Origin: Corynebacterium kroppenstedtii
GTDB lineage: Bacteria; Actinomycetota; Actinomycetes; Mycobacteriales; Mycobacteriaceae
DNA: 64,000 bases
Direction of reading: 5' to 3'
Assembly (NCBI RefSeq): GCF_016894245.1
Contig: NZ_CP069792.1
Span: forward strand, 1,302,001-1,366,000
Position 1 is the first letter of the stretch; the number at the start of each line of letters is the position of its first letter. Both the position numbers and the translations under genes were made by a program. A model generated the notes under the pieces. It had not been told where the DNA came from, made no database searches, and saw only the letters and a program-made list of their open reading frames with translations. Below, in pieces: positions 1 through 10,387 of the stretch.

Positions 1-2
1 AA

Positions 3-866
3 CGCGTGGCGATGGGGCGGGCGATAGTTCGTGACCCCGCGGTTTTCTGCATGGATGAGCCGCTATCAAACCTTGATGCGAAACTTCGAGTATCGACGCG
101 GTCCCAGATTCTTTCTTTGCAGAAAAAGCTCCGTACGACGACCGTATATGTGACGCACGACCAAGTTGAAGCGATGACCATGGGCGACCGCGTGGCTGTA
201 CTCAAAGACGGCGTGTTGCAGCAGGTCGACTCGCCGCGTGATGTTTATCAGAATCCTGCAAACACGTTTGTGGCGTCGTTTATTGGATCGCCGACGATGG
301 GCCTCTTCACGATTGATGGTGGGCCAATTATGGGTGTGCGTCCGGAGGACTGGGAGGTGCTATCGGTCGTATCGGGGGACAACGCGGCAACGACGACGGG
401 GGAGGAACGTGTGCAGGATGCGGGTGTGCCAGGAGACGCACCTCTACTCCACCTTACGGTCACGCACATCGAGGAGCTCGGGGCGCAATCGTTTGCCTAT
501 GGCACCCCCACGGTTTCTCGAGGACGCCATGATTCGCGTGTTAGCCAGGCAGCTGGGGTCATGACAGACGCCACTGGAACAGCGAATGGAATAAGTGGAC
601 AACCTGGCGAAACAACGGGGTCCCATCGCGGTGTCCACATCAACCCCATGACGGGCAGGGACGCGCTCGCCGTGCTCCTCCCGCGAGATAGTGCCGCAGG
701 GAGAGGGAAGGACCTCGTCACGTCGGACGTCGTTCACAACAACGGGCAGGTTACGGCTGCCGATGTGGCCGTCGGATCTGTGATTACTGTTCGTGCGACA
801 CGAACCCACTATTTCGACCCAGAAACTGGCAACCGAATTGATCCCACCGCTGGCTCTGCACGTTAG
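3..866 (+). CDS. Sugar-type ABC transporter ATP-binding protein, 5' end outside window
   Basis: This is the C-terminal part of an ABC ATPase of the MsiK/UgpC/MalK group, which energises uptake of sugars or glycerol-3-phosphate. The frame is open at the left edge, so the Walker A half is missing. The piece begins just after the ABC signature ([12 protein letters not shown]), then shows Walker B and D-loop ([15 protein letters not shown]) and the H-loop ([16 protein letters not shown]). A TOBE-like region follows ([20 protein letters not shown]), interrupted by a long Gly/Thr/Asp-rich stretch. The matching permeases and binding protein must lie to the left. The substrate cannot be told from this fragment. 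The family assignment is secure. Confidence 0.9.
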   Translation, partial: RVAMGRAIVRDPAVFCMDEPLSNLDAKLRVSTRSQILSLQKKLRTTTVYVTHDQVEAMTMGDRVAVLKDGVLQQVDSPRDVYQNPANTFVASFIGSPTMGLFTIDGGPIMGVRPEDWEVLSVVSGDNAATTTGEERVQDAGVPGDAPLLHLTVTHIEELGAQSFAYGTPTVSRGRHDSRVSQAAGVMTDATGTANGISGQPGETTGSHRGVHINPMTGRDALAVLLPRDSAAGRGKDLVTSDVVHNNGQVTAADVAVGSVITVRATRTHYFDPETGNRIDPTAGSAR

Positions 867-904
867 CAGTCCCCACGTGATCCCCCCGGTGCGCAAGGGC
901 GCTG

Positions 905-1381
905 CTAGTCCTCGTAGCGGTCCTTAGCTTCTTGCAGGATGCGCTCAGCTTCTGCTTTATCGCCCCAGCCAGAGCCACTGACTTCCTTATTCGGTTCCAG
1001 ATCCTTGTAGTGGACGAAGAAGTGCTCCACCTCGTCCTTAATGTGATCTTCGACGTCGTTGATGTCTTGGTACTTCTCGTAGCGGACATCGTCGATGACG
1101 CAGAGTAGCTTGTCGTCGCCGCCTGCTTCGTCGGTCATCTTGAACACACCGACCGGGCGGGCCTCAACGATCACGCCGGGGAATACCGGCTCAGGAAGAA
1201 TGACCAGCGCGTCGAGTGGATCGCCATCTTCGCCGAGCGTGTGATCAATAAAGCCGTAGTCGGCAGGATAAGCCATAGGGGTGAAAAGGTACCGATCCAG
1301 GTAGACCTTGCCCGTTTCGTGATCAACTTCGTACTTGTTGCGTGATCCCTTCGGGATTTCGATCGTGACTTCAATACTCAT
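905..1381 (-). CDS. ppa: Inorganic pyrophosphatase
   Basis: Soluble family I pyrophosphatase, which hydrolyses PPi to phosphate in the cytoplasm and pulls biosynthetic reactions forward. The 158-residue product ([20 protein letters not shown]) has the usual bacterial length, the substrate-binding start (KGSRNKYE) and the metal-binding signature around [10 protein letters not shown]. An upstream in-frame start would add 14 unrelated residues. The ATG at 1381 is preferred because a TACAGT -10 box ends 7 bases before it. It converges on the ABC ATPase gene and diverges from dacB, so the two divergent genes share about 130 bases of control region. Confidence 0.95.
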   Translation of the reverse strand: MSIEVTIEIPKGSRNKYEVDHETGKVYLDRYLFTPMAYPADYGFIDHTLGEDGDPLDALVILPEPVFPGVIVEARPVGVFKMTDEAGGDDKLLCVIDDVRYEKYQDINDVEDHIKDEVEHFFVHYKDLEPNKEVSGSGWGDKAEAERILQEAKDRYED

Positions 1382-1388
1382 AAGACCC

Positions 1389-1394
1389 ACTGTA
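1389..1394 (-). promoter_or_regulatory. Leaderless -10 box of ppa
   Basis: TACAGT on the minus strand lies 7 bases before the ATG at 1381, and no ribosome binding site is visible. This spacing puts transcription initiation at or next to the start codon. Confidence 0.55.
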
Positions 1395-1499
1395 CTGAAC
1401 CGCCACGCAACCGGGGGTGCCACGCTGGAGAACCAGCGTAATTTCGTCGACCATCTGGCCGGAAGTTGAAGTGTTCCGCGTTGTGTCCGGGGTCTCGGC

Positions 1500-1505
1500 T
1501 AAACT
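1500..1505 (+). promoter_or_regulatory. Leaderless -10 box of dacB
   Basis: TAAACT is followed by 7 bases and then the GTG at 1513. No Shine-Dalgarno is present, which favours GTG 1513 over the upstream in-frame ATG at 1417. Confidence 0.55.
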
Positions 1506-1512
1506 CACCACC

Positions 1513-3048
1513 GTGAAAAAAGGTAAGAAGAACTCTGGTGGGTCGACAGCCGTTCGTACTGGCTCTTTTCGACGTTCCGCTGTCTCTTCTGTCGTCACCG
1601 TGCTCGCCATTATCGTGGTGGCGGCGGTGATCGTTGGGGCTGTGGTCATGTACCAGCAGCGCAACGCATACACCTCCGCCGACCCGGCAGGACCGGCCGA
1701 TAGTGGCGTCTCCGTGTCCGGGCCGAATGCGGACGCCCCTATTCCCGACATCACGAAAGCCCTTCAGGGGCCGGCCTCTAATGGTGCTTTGGGCCAGTTG
1801 GCTGGCCAGGTTACCGACGCATCCTCTGGGAAAACGTTGTGGGACAAGAATTCGTCCACTGCAATGGTTCCAGCGTCGTCAACAAAGATGATGACGACGG
1901 CTGCTGCACTGTTAACTCTTGGTCCGAAGGACAAAGTTCGCACGGTAGTGAAACGTGGCACGAAACCGGGGCAGATCGTGCTGGTCGGTGGCGGTGACGT
2001 AACGCTCGCTGCCTCGAAAGACAATGCGTTTTACACGAACGCCCCCACGATCCAGGACCTGGCGAGCCAAGTGAAGAAAAACATGGGTGGCCAGCCCGTG
2101 ACAAGTGTGGTGGTTGATAATTCGCGCGCCGGACAGGGCGATACCTTTAATTCGACGTGGAGTCGCGGGGATATTTCCGGGGGCAACGTGACTTCTGTGG
2201 ACTCTGTCATGCTCAATGGGGGACGCCAGGACCCCAGCGACGCCGATTCCCCGCGCACCGACAATCCGGCGTTGGTAGCCGGACAAGCGCTAGCCAATGC
2301 TGTAGGACTCGCTGGTGGCGGTTCCGACGGAGCTGACAATGCCGGCGACTCCGGCGAAACCGATGATGAGGCTGCTAACTCGGGTGGCGGCGATGACAAC
2401 ACCCAGGGAGTGTCCGTGTCCACGAAATCTGTGGATACCGAAGACGACGAACTCGGTGCTGTGGAATCGGCCCCGTTAGATATCAGGATCCACGACATGC
2501 TCGTCAATTCTGACAATATGGAAGCCGAGGCGATCGGCCGAGAAATTGCGGACAAAGAAGGCAAGCCCTTGACATTCGACGGCGCGACGTCCGCGACTAA
2601 ACAAGTCCTCTCGAAGCATGGTTTCCCCCTCGAGAGTGTGGTTCTCAAAGACAATTCGGGAATGAGCCCAGATAACCGCATTACCCCACGCCTTCTCGAC
2701 CGCATCATGGTGAAAGCCGCATCCCCCGTGGCCGGTGAAGGTGATTCTGGTTCTTCCCCGGCAGATAGCGAAAGTCATGACCTTCGGCCCATTCTTGACG
2801 GTTTGCCCGTCGCGGGCGGTAACGGAACTCTCGCTGGCCGGTTCACCCCCGGTTCATCATCGGGGTCCGGAGCAGGATGGGTTCGTGCGAAAACAGGGAC
2901 TCTTGAGGGAGTCTCCGCACTGGTCGGAACAGTCATGAACCAGCAAGGTCGCGTCTTGACCTTTGCATTTATGTCGAATGGCTCGGACATTGAGCCTGCT
3001 CGTTCTGCCTTGGATGATCTTGCGTCCGCGCTGAGGATGTCGTCATAG
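1513..3048 (+). CDS. dacB: D-alanyl-D-alanine carboxypeptidase / PBP4 family (peptidase S13)
   Basis: Penicillin-binding protein of the DacB class, which trims or cleaves peptidoglycan cross-links outside the membrane. After a Lys-rich start there is one membrane anchor (VVTVLAIIVVAAVIVGAVVM). The three active-site motifs are visible: SxxK as ASSTK, SxN as NSDN and KTG as AKTGTLEG. Inserted between the motifs is an Asp/Gly/Ser-rich low-complexity segment (around GGGSDGADNAGDSGETDDEA), unusual in length and probably an exposed loop. The start is taken at GTG 1513 because of the leaderless -10 box. tilS follows after 10 bases, so dacB probably heads an operon. Confidence 0.93.
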   Translation: MKKGKKNSGGSTAVRTGSFRRSAVSSVVTVLAIIVVAAVIVGAVVMYQQRNAYTSADPAGPADSGVSVSGPNADAPIPDITKALQGPASNGALGQLAGQVTDASSGKTLWDKNSSTAMVPASSTKMMTTAAALLTLGPKDKVRTVVKRGTKPGQIVLVGGGDVTLAASKDNAFYTNAPTIQDLASQVKKNMGGQPVTSVVVDNSRAGQGDTFNSTWSRGDISGGNVTSVDSVMLNGGRQDPSDADSPRTDNPALVAGQALANAVGLAGGGSDGADNAGDSGETDDEAANSGGGDDNTQGVSVSTKSVDTEDDELGAVESAPLDIRIHDMLVNSDNMEAEAIGREIADKEGKPLTFDGATSATKQVLSKHGFPLESVVLKDNSGMSPDNRITPRLLDRIMVKAASPVAGEGDSGSSPADSESHDLRPILDGLPVAGGNGTLAGRFTPGSSSGSGAGWVRAKTGTLEGVSALVGTVMNQQGRVLTFAFMSNGSDIEPARSALDDLASALRMSS

Positions 3049-3058
3049 GAAACGCGCT

Positions 3059-4258
3059 GTGACGAAGACCGCTATGAAGCCGAACCTCAACGATGCCCCC
3101 ACACCCTCCTATACGCCGCCCTCAACCAAACCGGGGCCCCATGTGTTGCGCATCCGCCACGCGCTCGAGGCATGGCACAAAACCTGGAGCCCTCGACTGA
3201 CGGCGCCAGAGCAATCTAAAGACGATGAGCTGGGCTTGTCATGCCTCATCGGATGCTCCGGCGGCGCCGATTCCTTATCCTTAGTGGGCTGCGCGACCAA
3301 GCAAGGCTGGAGCGTCCACGCCGTGGTTATTGACCACGGTCTACAAGAGGGTTCAGACGGCGTAGCGATGCGAGCTGCGCATGTGTGCCAGGCACTGGGA
3401 GCGACCTCTGAGGTCGTGAAAGTGCGGCCCCGGGAAGCCACTGAAGCTGCCGCGCGAGAAGAACGCTATCGTGCCCTAGGCCAAATAGCGCAAGAGCATG
3501 GTGGCCTCCCCGTCCTCGTCGCACACACCGGGGATGACCAGGCGGAATCACTATTCCTAGGGCTAGCGCGAGGTGCCGGACTGGGAAGTATCGCCGGGAT
3601 GCCACCCATCCTTTTCCACCATCCCGTCGTCGATGCCGGAGCCACGGCGCTTGGACGCCCGCTCCTCTCCATTCGTCGAGACAACACCCTCGGAGCGTGT
3701 GCCGAACTAGGCATCACGCCCTGGCACGATCCCACCAATACCTCCGGGGATAACCTCCGATCACGGGTCCGCACGCAGCTCATTCCTCAGGTCCGCTCTG
3801 TTCTGGGGGCGGATGCCGTCGATAATGCAATTACGACCTCGGCAATGGCCCGCACTGACCACGATTACCTGGCAGAGCAGGCCGCCGGCGCCTTGAAAGA
3901 ATGTGAACGGCACGGCTCCGAAGGGGCCTCTCTGCAAGGGAGTGCCCGGGATACACACCACGATTTCCTTCCAGATAGTCCCGGAAGTACTGGTCTGGAC
4001 GTCACCACATATCTACATCAGCCTCAGGCTTTGCGTGGAAGAATCATTAAACAGTGGCTTCACCACCGCGCCGGGCCTCTGACCAGGGCACACGTCAAGG
4101 CGATCGATGCGCTTGCCGCCCAATGGCATGGGCAGGGGGGAGTCGCTATTCCCTGGGCGCGCACGCCCGCGCCACCTGGTCGCTTACTCGTCGTTCGTCG
4201 CCACGATGAACTACGGCTGACCGTTGAGGTTATGCGTGACCCTTATCGTTACGGGTGA
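3059..4258 (+). CDS. tilS: tRNA(Ile)-lysidine synthetase
   Basis: TilS changes the wobble cytidine of tRNA-Ile(CAU) to lysidine, so the tRNA reads AUA codons and is charged with Ile. The N-type PP-loop ATP pyrophosphatase motif SGGADS is at about residues 67-72, followed by VIDHGL and HTGDDQAE motifs typical of the family. The protein is 399 residues, with a roughly 55-residue N-terminal extension before the catalytic core. A GTG start at 3059 is used; ATG 3074 is an alternative. It sits between dacB and hpt, the usual actinobacterial neighbourhood. Confidence 0.94.
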   Translation: MTKTAMKPNLNDAPTPSYTPPSTKPGPHVLRIRHALEAWHKTWSPRLTAPEQSKDDELGLSCLIGCSGGADSLSLVGCATKQGWSVHAVVIDHGLQEGSDGVAMRAAHVCQALGATSEVVKVRPREATEAAAREERYRALGQIAQEHGGLPVLVAHTGDDQAESLFLGLARGAGLGSIAGMPPILFHHPVVDAGATALGRPLLSIRRDNTLGACAELGITPWHDPTNTSGDNLRSRVRTQLIPQVRSVLGADAVDNAITTSAMARTDHDYLAEQAAGALKECERHGSEGASLQGSARDTHHDFLPDSPGSTGLDVTTYLHQPQALRGRIIKQWLHHRAGPLTRAHVKAIDALAAQWHGQGGVAIPWARTPAPPGRLLVVRRHDELRLTVEVMRDPYRYG

Positions 4259-4353
4259 CCGTTAGTGTTCAGCGAAAATTGCCAGACGGGCGCCTATAAG
4301 CGACCATATATTTACGGACCACACAGACAACAACGCCACATGATCGAGAGCTA

Positions 4354-4941
4354 ATGATGCAATCCCATCAACCCGTCCCCGTCCCCGAACACGGCTATGG
4401 CGACGATGTTGACCACGTCCTCATCACCGAAGAGCAACTCCATAACCGCATCGCAGAGATGGCCGATCGCCTCTCCGAAACCTACGCCGATGAGGATGAC
4501 GACCTCATCCTGGTATGCGTGCTCAAAGGTGCGGTGTACTTCATCACCGACATTTCCCGGCAGATGAGCATCCCGACACAGCTAGAGTTCATGGCCGTAT
4601 CGTCCTACGGCAATGCCACCAGCTCGTCGGGTGTCGTGCGCATTCTCAAAGACCTCGACCGCGATATCCAGGGCCGAAACGTCGTCATCATTGAGGATGT
4701 TATCGATTCTGGTTTGACTTTGCACTGGCTCATCAAGAACTTGAAGAGCCGGAAGCCCAACTCGCTGCGGATTGTGACGCTCCTCCGTAAGCCCGACGCC
4801 ATCAAAGTGGACATTGACCTCTTTGACGTCGGCTTTGATATCCCCAACGAGTTCGTCGTCGGATATGGATTGGATTATGCCGAGCGATATCGTGACATCC
4901 CGTGGGTAGGGACATTGAAATCGCGGGTGTACGAAAAATAG
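4354..4941 (+). CDS. hpt: Hypoxanthine phosphoribosyltransferase
   Basis: Purine salvage enzyme joining hypoxanthine (or guanine) to PRPP to give IMP (or GMP). The 195-residue protein carries the PRPP-binding motif EDVIDSGLT at residues 114-122 and the LKGA loop near residue 58, both standard for bacterial Hpt. There are two adjacent ATG codons (4354 and 4357), and neither has a clear Shine-Dalgarno. The gene lies between tilS (gap about 95 bases) and ftsH. Confidence 0.95.
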   Translation: MMQSHQPVPVPEHGYGDDVDHVLITEEQLHNRIAEMADRLSETYADEDDDLILVCVLKGAVYFITDISRQMSIPTQLEFMAVSSYGNATSSSGVVRILKDLDRDIQGRNVVIIEDVIDSGLTLHWLIKNLKSRKPNSLRIVTLLRKPDAIKVDIDLFDVGFDIPNEFVVGYGLDYAERYRDIPWVGTLKSRVYEK

Positions 4942-5164
4942 CCCAGCCGGTGCCAAAACATCGGTGCCAAGATAACTGAATACGAGACGATGTGTAGCCC
5001 GAAGGACGTAGAGGCCAGAGCAGGCAAGCGGCCGAAGAATCCGCGCTGTTCGCGCACAGCGAACGCCTGGCTGGTCGACGTGTCCTAGGGTTCGACTACC
5101 CTGGTAGCAATCGCCACCGTACCTGCGACGACAGGTATTCATACTTTTCCCAATGAGAGGTTCC

Positions 5165-7993
5165 ATGGACCGCAAGAAAGTCATGCGCATAGCGACGGTC
5201 ATCGCTATCATCATGCTCGGGATTTTCGCTTTCTCGGTGTTCTCTAGCTCGACGCGCGGGTATCAAGATGTTGATACCTCCGTCGCCCTGAAGCAGCTCA
5301 AAGACGGCAACGTCAAAAAAGCTCAGATTAACGATAGGGAACAACAACTCCAACTAGACCTGAAGAAGAAAATTGACGAGGGCGACCACAAAAATGTCGA
5401 CAAAGTCATAGCGAAATACCCGGCAAGGACGTCGGACCAGGTTTTCGACGCGGTTCAAAAATCCAATCCTGAGAGCTACACAACCAAGGTCACTCAGGAT
5501 TCATGGTTGGGCCAGATGTTCGTCGTTCTTGGCCCCATGATCCTCTTCTTCCTGCTGATCATGTTCTTCTTCTCCCGCATGCAGGGCGGATCCGGCATGG
5601 GCGGCATGTTCGGCTTCGGCAAATCGAAGGCCAAAGAACTGACCAAAGACATGCCGAAAACTAACTTCGGCGATGTCGCCGGTGAAGAAGAAGCCGTCGA
5701 GGAGCTCACCGAAATTCGCGACTTCCTCCAGGGACCGGAACGGTATGAACGCCTCGGCGCAAAGATCCCCCGTGGCGTCCTGCTCTATGGACCGCCCGGT
5801 ACCGGTAAAACCCTTCTGGCACGCGCAGTCGCCGGTGAAGCTGGTGTGCCCTTCTATTCCATCTCCGGGTCAGACTTCGTCGAAATGTTCGTCGGTGTGG
5901 GAGCATCTCGCGTTCGTGACCTGTTCACTCAAGCTAAAGAAAACTCGCCATGCATCATCTTCATTGACGAGATCGACGCCGTCGGACGTCAACGAGGCTC
6001 CGGAATGGGCGGTGGCCATGATGAGCGCGAGCAAACCCTGAACCAGCTGCTGGTCGAAATGGATGGCTTCGGTGACCGCCAGGGTGTCATCCTGATCGCT
6101 GCAACGAACCGGCCGGACATCCTGGATCCCGCATTGTTGCGGCCGGGGCGCTTTGACCGGCAGATTCCGGTGACTAATCCGGATCTTGCAGGCCGTGAGC
6201 AGATTCTCCGTGTTCACGCCAAGAACAAGCCCTTGGGCCCGGACGTGGATCTAAGCTCGTTGGCTAAGCGAACCGCCGGTATGTCCGGTGCGGACTTAGC
6301 CAACGTGCTCAACGAAGCAGCGCTGCTCACCGCCCGCGTGAACGGCAATATCATCACCGCCGACGCGCTGGAAGAAGCGACCGACCGTGTTGTCGGTGGG
6401 CCACGTCGAAGCTCGAAGATCATCTCCGAGCATGAGAAGAAAGTCACCGCCTATCACGAAGGCGGGCACACGCTTGCCGCTTGGGCGATGCAGGATATCG
6501 AACGCGTGTACAAGGTGACCATTCTGGCCCGTGGACGAACCGGCGGCCACGCCATGACCGCGAGCGAAGACGACAAGGAAATGTACAACCGGGCAGAGCT
6601 TTTCGCGCGGTTAGTCTTCGCCATGGGTGGCAGGTCCGGTGAAGAGCTTATCTTCGGCAACCCGACGACGGGCGCCTCCGCAGATATCGAGCAGGCGACA
6701 AAAATCGCCCGCGCCATGGTGACCGAGTACGGCATGAGCCCCGACCTAGGAGCCGTTAAGTACGGTGAGGAACAAGGCGACCCGTTCTCCGGGCGAGGAA
6801 GTGGCGGAAAGCTGGAGTACTCCGACGACGTCGCGGCGACCATTGACAAGCAGGTGCGCTACCTCATTGAGAAAGCCCACGACGAGGCGTACGCGATTCT
6901 GAAAGAAAACCGCGAAACCTTCGACCTCTTGGCCCAGAAACTGCTGGAAAAAGAAACTCTGCGGCGCCCTGACCTCGAAGCCATCTTTACGAATGTGAAA
7001 CCGCGCGAGCGGCTGGAAATCTTCACGAATGAAGACGTCCTCCATCCGAAGGATGACAGAGACCCTGTCAAAACCCCTGTGGAATTAGCTCGTGAACGTG
7101 GCGAAGAGCCACCCAAGCGACACGATTTCCTGGAAGCGTCCCGGCAGGCACGACGTGAACGCGAATCCGCTGCCAACCAGGCGAACGCTCAGTCGGTAAC
7201 AGCCGGCGGCGCTAGTAACGCCGTGGGGGCTGGTCAGCAACAATCGATGCAACAGGGATTTGGTACGCAAGGCTCCGACGCCCGTGGCTGGTCGGCCAAC
7301 GATGCGACAGCTCACCACGATCCCACCGGAACGAGTAATCCGAATGGCAATTCCAACGCGGGATATGAAGGCCAAACGACGGTCATACCCCGCAGTAATG
7401 GGTCGTCCGCGTACGGTAGCTACCCAGCCGGAGCACCAACGGATCAGCCGGCACAGGGTTCAACCAACGACGACAGCACGCCCGTCTACGGTGGAACCCC
7501 ACCGCCAGCCGGATGGACTGCCCCAGGATGGCCGCCATCGGACCGCGCCCCCCGGTACTCGGACTCAGGCTCGTCCTCGACCGCCGGATCCGGCTACCAC
7601 TATGGCAATACCCAGGGCAATGAGCAGGGTGGCGGGCAAGGTGCTTCGGAATACCAGCCGCAATCCCAGACGCCGGGGGCTCATCAGACAGGAGCTCGAC
7701 ACTCTGCCGACAACCGCGGCGCCACAACAGGGCACGCGGGCCAGCACCCGGGAATGCAGAATTACGGCGTCGGCCAACCACATGAACCCGCAGACAGTGG
7801 GCTCCACGGTTTCCGATTCCCGGAGAACGAACGCCCAGATCACCCCTGGGACGATGGTCGCCACCGCACAGGGGAGCCGAACTCAGATGCGCCGAGCGGA
7901 AGCGGACACAACCGCGACGTGTCTGGTGATCAACGGCGTGATCACAACGGTTCCGCTGAGGATGGTAACCGGCGTGAAGACGGTGACCACTAA
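5165..7993 (+). CDS. ftsH: ATP-dependent zinc metalloprotease FtsH with very long C-terminal tail
   Basis: Membrane-bound AAA+ protease that extracts and degrades misfolded membrane and regulatory proteins. Two membrane segments (about residues 7-27 and 117-136) flank an extracytoplasmic domain. Walker A GPPGTGKT is at about 209-216, Walker B (IIFIDEID) at about 264-271, and the zinc site HEGGH at about 431-435. The conserved part ends near residue 650. It is followed by roughly 280 residues rich in Gly, Ser, Gln, Asn, Pro and Arg, giving 942 residues against about 640-780 in most relatives. ATG 5165 is chosen because GAGAGG sits just upstream; ATG 5153 is in frame and overlaps that site. The stop overlaps the folE start by one base. 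Confidence 0.96.
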   Translation: MDRKKVMRIATVIAIIMLGIFAFSVFSSSTRGYQDVDTSVALKQLKDGNVKKAQINDREQQLQLDLKKKIDEGDHKNVDKVIAKYPARTSDQVFDAVQKSNPESYTTKVTQDSWLGQMFVVLGPMILFFLLIMFFFSRMQGGSGMGGMFGFGKSKAKELTKDMPKTNFGDVAGEEEAVEELTEIRDFLQGPERYERLGAKIPRGVLLYGPPGTGKTLLARAVAGEAGVPFYSISGSDFVEMFVGVGASRVRDLFTQAKENSPCIIFIDEIDAVGRQRGSGMGGGHDEREQTLNQLLVEMDGFGDRQGVILIAATNRPDILDPALLRPGRFDRQIPVTNPDLAGREQILRVHAKNKPLGPDVDLSSLAKRTAGMSGADLANVLNEAALLTARVNGNIITADALEEATDRVVGGPRRSSKIISEHEKKVTAYHEGGHTLAAWAMQDIERVYKVTILARGRTGGHAMTASEDDKEMYNRAELFARLVFAMGGRSGEELIFGNPTTGASADIEQATKIARAMVTEYGMSPDLGAVKYGEEQGDPFSGRGSGGKLEYSDDVAATIDKQVRYLIEKAHDEAYAILKENRETFDLLAQKLLEKETLRRPDLEAIFTNVKPRERLEIFTNEDVLHPKDDRDPVKTPVELARERGEEPPKRHDFLEASRQARRERESAANQANAQSVTAGGASNAVGAGQQQSMQQGFGTQGSDARGWSANDATAHHDPTGTSNPNGNSNAGYEGQTTVIPRSNGSSAYGSYPAGAPTDQPAQGSTNDDSTPVYGGTPPPAGWTAPGWPPSDRAPRYSDSGSSSTAGSGYHYGNTQGNEQGGGQGASEYQPQSQTPGAHQTGARHSADNRGATTGHAGQHPGMQNYGVGQPHEPADSGLHGFRFPENERPDHPWDDGRHRTGEPNSDAPSGSGHNRDVSGDQRRDHNGSAEDGNRREDGDH

Positions 7994-8559
7994 TGGCCAT
8001 CGACCATGAACGGGCGCGGGCAGCCGTCCGCGACCTGTTAATCGCCGTAGGGGAAGATCCCGATAGAGAAGGACTCGTTGATACACCGGAGCGCGTGGCA
8101 CGAGCCTATGAAGAAATCTTCGCGGGCCTCCATCAGGACCCGTCGGAGGTTCTTACCAAGACCTTCAACGAAGACCATCGCGAACTCGTCCTCGTCCGAG
8201 ATATTCCCGTCTACTCCACGTGCGAACACCACCTAGTCCCGTTCTACGGGAAAGCCCACATCGGTTACATCCCGGGGACATCGGGGAAAGTCACCGGACT
8301 CTCCAAGCTCGCTCGACTGGTAGACCTTTACGCCAAACGACCACAAGTGCAAGAACGCCTGACCAAACAAGTCGCGGACGCCATGGTTGAACGGCTACAT
8401 CCTCAAGCGGTCATCGTCGTTATCGAATGTGAACACCTGTGCATGGCAATGCGTGGCATTCGCAAACCTGGGGCGACAACCACCACGTCCGCGGTTCGTG
8501 GGGGATTCGAAACAAACCCCGCCAGCCGTGCCGAAGTACTCAGTCTCATCCGCGGGTAA
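7993..8559 (+). CDS. folE: GTP cyclohydrolase I
   Basis: First enzyme of tetrahydrofolate synthesis, converting GTP to 7,8-dihydroneopterin triphosphate. The 188-residue protein has the zinc-site motif CEHHLVPF (Cys77, His80) and a second motif EHLCMAMRG containing Cys150, with the GYIPG loop between them. The ATG overlaps the ftsH stop (TAATG), which suggests translational coupling. folP, folBK and two membrane-protein genes continue the same operon. Confidence 0.97.
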   Translation: MAIDHERARAAVRDLLIAVGEDPDREGLVDTPERVARAYEEIFAGLHQDPSEVLTKTFNEDHRELVLVRDIPVYSTCEHHLVPFYGKAHIGYIPGTSGKVTGLSKLARLVDLYAKRPQVQERLTKQVADAMVERLHPQAVIVVIECEHLCMAMRGIRKPGATTTTSAVRGGFETNPASRAEVLSLIRG

Positions 8560-8619
8560 CCTCGTCAGCGTCGGAGCACACACCGAACACAACAGGCGGA
8601 AGGAGCCTCAACGAACATC

Positions 8620-9525
8620 ATGGATGCACCGCGTACGCACGTGATGGGTGTCCTTAACATCACCGACGACTCCTTCTCCGACGGCGGCCAATGGCTTCCC
8701 GCCGACCTCACACGCCCCGACATCGCCATCACTCACGCCCGTGACATGATCCGTGATGGAGCCACCATCATCGACATCGGCGGCGAATCCACCCGCCCCG
8801 GTGCCGTCCGCGTCGCCGAGCAAACCGAACTCCAGCGCGTCATCCCCGTCGTCGAAGCCCTCGCGAATGACGACGTCATGCTCTCCGTCGACACCATGCG
8901 CGCGACTGTCGCCCGAAAAGCTATCCAAGCAGGAGCGACGCTCATCAATGACGTGTCAGGGGGGCTTGCCGACCCAAACATGATCCGTGTCGCTGCAGAC
9001 ACCGGGGCATACCTGTGCCTCATGCACTGGGAAACAGACCGCTTCGGCGACGCCGACTCCCACGGCGCAGCCGGAGCCAACCGAGGAGCCGACCACGGCC
9101 CGCACTTCGTCCGGCGCGTCGCGGAATTCCTCCACCAACGCGCCACCTACGCCAGCGAGCACGGCGTCGACAAGGAAAAAATCATCATTGACCCCGGAAT
9201 CGGGTTCGCCAAGTCAGCTCTCGGCAACTGGTCGCTGTTGCACGGCCTCGACCAGCTCACCGACCTCGGATATCCTGTCCTCATCGGAGTTTCCCGAAAA
9301 CGTTTCCTGACCAGCCTCATCGCCGGATCTGATGGCATCCCCACCGCTCCAGCCGACGCCGACGCAGCCACCGCAGCCGTCAGTACACTGGCCGCCAGCC
9401 ACGGGGCATGGGCCGTCCGCGTACACAACGTGCGTCCCAACGTGGACGCCATCAAAGTCGCCCACGCCTGGGCCACAGCCCACGGACCCGACGTACCCCA
9501 AGGATGGAGAGCACGACGTGGCTGA
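8620..9525 (+). CDS. folP: Dihydropteroate synthase
   Basis: Condenses p-aminobenzoate with hydroxymethyl-dihydropterin pyrophosphate; this enzyme is the sulfonamide target. It shows the family signatures MGVLNITDDSFSDGG, DIGGESTRPGA and DPGIGFAKS. At 301 residues the length is normal. ATG 8620 has AAGGAG about 14 bases upstream, farther than ideal; GTG 8641 just before MGVLNIT is an alternative. Its end overlaps the next gene by 8 bases, consistent with coupled expression in the folate operon. Confidence 0.95.
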   Translation: MDAPRTHVMGVLNITDDSFSDGGQWLPADLTRPDIAITHARDMIRDGATIIDIGGESTRPGAVRVAEQTELQRVIPVVEALANDDVMLSVDTMRATVARKAIQAGATLINDVSGGLADPNMIRVAADTGAYLCLMHWETDRFGDADSHGAAGANRGADHGPHFVRRVAEFLHQRATYASEHGVDKEKIIIDPGIGFAKSALGNWSLLHGLDQLTDLGYPVLIGVSRKRFLTSLIAGSDGIPTAPADADAATAAVSTLAASHGAWAVRVHNVRPNVDAIKVAHAWATAHGPDVPQGWRARRG

Positions 9526-10387
9526 CCGAATAGAACTCACAGGCGTCGAGGTATATGGACACCACGGGGTATTTCCGCACGAAAAACGTGAGGGCCAGCG
9601 CTTTCTCACCGATGTCACCGTGTGGACCGACTTCCATCACGCAGCCGCCACCGACGACCTCACACACACCATCAGCTACGCCGACATCGCCGACCTCATC
9701 CACACCACCGTTGCCGGCCCCAGCCGCGACCTCATAGAAACCGTCGCCAGCGAGATCGCCGACACCCTCATTCTCAACAACCGCGTCCACGCCGTCGAAG
9801 TCACCATCCACAAACCCGACGCCCCCATACCTCATCCCTTCGCTGACGTCGCCGTCGTCGCACGTCGAAGCCGAAAAGACCTCCGCCACGTCGTACTATC
9901 CTTCGGCTCCAACATCACCGCCGATGGGATCACGCCACACCAACGGGTAGAGCGTGCCATGCACTGGTTTGAAACCAGTGCGAGCTACCGCGTCATCGCA
10001 ACGTCCTCGCTCTACGCCACACCAGCCTGGGGAGGCGTTGACCAGGACGACTTCATGAACTCCATCGCCGTCGTCGAAACCATGAAAACACCCCTCGACA
10101 TTCTCGACGATGCACACGAACTTGAACGCGAAGCGCACCGAACGCGCGATATTCACTGGGGGCCGAGAACCCTCGATATTGACCTCATCACCAGTATCAA
10201 CAACGGATCTGAAGAACACTACGACACCGACAACCTCACGCTTCCGCACCCGTGGGCGCACCAACGTGCCTTCGTACTCAAGCCGTGGTTGGAAGTGGAA
10301 CCCCACGCTCGGTTAGGACGCCAGCGTATTGCGTCTCTGTTGGACAACTTGGATCCCCGCGAGGTAGAAGAGGTGAAACCCCAATGA
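9518..10387 (+). CDS. folBK: Bifunctional dihydroneopterin aldolase / HPPK (FolB-FolK fusion)
   Basis: A single 289-residue reading frame carries two successive folate enzymes. Residues 1 to about 119 are FolB (DRIELTGVEVYGHHGVFPHE, then VTIHKPDAPI), the dihydroneopterin aldolase. From about residue 124 the chain continues as FolK (VVLSFGSNI, RDIHWGPRTLDIDLI, LPHPWAHQRAFVLKP), the pyrophosphokinase that makes the FolP substrate. There is no stop or internal start between them. The GTG at 9518 matches the start of the FolB domain; starts further upstream in frame overlap folP. The fusion would keep two consecutive steps on one polypeptide. Confidence 0.9.
   Translation: MADRIELTGVEVYGHHGVFPHEKREGQRFLTDVTVWTDFHHAAATDDLTHTISYADIADLIHTTVAGPSRDLIETVASEIADTLILNNRVHAVEVTIHKPDAPIPHPFADVAVVARRSRKDLRHVVLSFGSNITADGITPHQRVERAMHWFETSASYRVIATSSLYATPAWGGVDQDDFMNSIAVVETMKTPLDILDDAHELEREAHRTRDIHWGPRTLDIDLITSINNGSEEHYDTDNLTLPHPWAHQRAFVLKPWLEVEPHARLGRQRIASLLDNLDPREVEEVKPQ

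Noticed and set aside
5086..5107. T-arm-like sequence (AGGGTTCGACTACCCT) suggesting a tRNA ahead of ftsH
   Set aside because: No acceptor or anticodon stem and no CCA end could be folded around it. It is probably incidental or part of the promoter region.
7260..8009. Long plus-strand frame inside the ftsH tail, in another phase
   Set aside because: It is Arg/Pro/Thr-rich, has no start signal and lies fully within ftsH, whose frame overlaps folE exactly as an operon would.
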